Shown: positions 63,963-64,000 of the stretch, piece by piece
Layout: every line of letters begins with the position of its first letter
Numbering within the stretch: position 1 is the stretch's first letter
Notes under the pieces: generated by a model
The model's database searches: none
Told to the model about the DNA's origin: nothing
The model's input: only the letters and a program-made list of their open reading frames with translations
Translations under genes and position numbers: made by a program
NCBI GenBank assembly: GCA_005879255.1
Contig: VBKY01000038.1
Location: 1 to 64,000 of the forward strand
DNA length: 64,000 nucleotides
Direction: 5' to 3'
Source: Deltaproteobacteria bacterium
GTDB taxonomy: Bacteria > Desulfobacterota_B > Binatia > UBA9968

Positions 63963-64000
63963 ATGCTACGCATCGCCGTCCCCGATCTAGTATCGAATTC
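63963..64000 (+). CDS. Start of a binding-protein-like gene, cut by window edge
   Basis: ATG at 63963 follows CAGGAGAAATT. The visible 12 residues (MLRIAVPDLVSN) resemble the beginning of NitT/TauT-type binding proteins that lack a signal, but too little is present to be sure. Confidence 0.4.
   Translation, partial: MLRIAVPDLVSN

Noticed and set aside
1..64000. CRISPR arrays, tRNA or rRNA genes, prophage structural genes
   Set aside because: No regularly spaced direct repeats, no tRNA cloverleaf with TTCGA-type arm, no rRNA segments, and no capsid, tail or terminase genes were seen.

Overview
The window looks like chromosomal DNA of a free-living, probably soil or sediment, Gram-negative bacterium of moderate GC. 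Gram-negative character follows from many lipoprotein signals, an entericidin, a Tat signal and an AlgH-type protein. The gene mix (tandem amidohydrolases, orphan NitT/TauT-type binding proteins, a GatA-type amidase with an AtzG-like partner, a TPP enzyme, a carboxyltransferase-like enzyme) resembles uncultured Deltaproteobacteria-like lineages (Binatota/NC10/Tectomicrobia type). This is an inference only, because the window has no rRNA or tRNA.

Layout. 1-5 kb: a broken binding-protein gene, IS110-type element debris, a RelA/SpoT-domain gene with a small partner (candidate toxSAS toxin-antitoxin pair), and two MITE-like elements. 5-12.3 kb: AlkB-like dioxygenase, a Tat-signalled amidohydrolase with an in-frame stop, a group of small secreted proteins and lipoproteins (including an entericidin), debris of an Hsp20 and of a membrane protein, and a LysR-type regulator. 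12.7-27.7 kb: the most unusual region. A conserved element of about 47 bp, built of TATAAG/CTTATA inverted repeats, occurs four times, each 100-225 bp upstream of a gene or gene set. Those genes encode a BNR-repeat protein, a phospholipase C-type phosphoesterase, an SGNH hydrolase remnant, two M15 peptidases (one broken), a chymotrypsin-like protease, a lipoprotein and small basic proteins. Most lack a Sec or Tat signal and several have Lys/Arg-rich N-termini. Many copies are damaged. 28-29.3 kb: toxin-antitoxin remnants.

29.3-37.2 kb: two paralogous amidohydrolases, a TauE/SafE exporter, two orphan solute-binding proteins, and on the other strand an HTH protein, RidA, an amidase and an AtzG-like protein. 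37.5-46.7 kb: a hybrid histidine kinase, a kinase-less sensor with a lipoprotein, a duplicated and eroded set of LuxR-type response regulators, then a DsbA-like protein and a secreted DUF11-type protein that share a 36-bp upstream element. 46.8-64 kb: an M11-type metalloprotease and mostly intact metabolic and housekeeping genes (TPP enzyme, epimerase, alpha/beta hydrolase, MFS transporter, RlmD-type methyltransferase, YjbQ, carboxyltransferase, histidine phosphatase, frameshifted xanthine dehydrogenase subunit, LON-domain protein, F420/FMN-type oxidase, AlgH-type protein), ending in the start of another binding protein.

Frameshifts and stop codons are concentrated in the first 29 kb. Either this is an accessory region in decay or the source sequence carries indel errors; the in-frame nonsense codons and internal deletions favour real decay for at least some of them.
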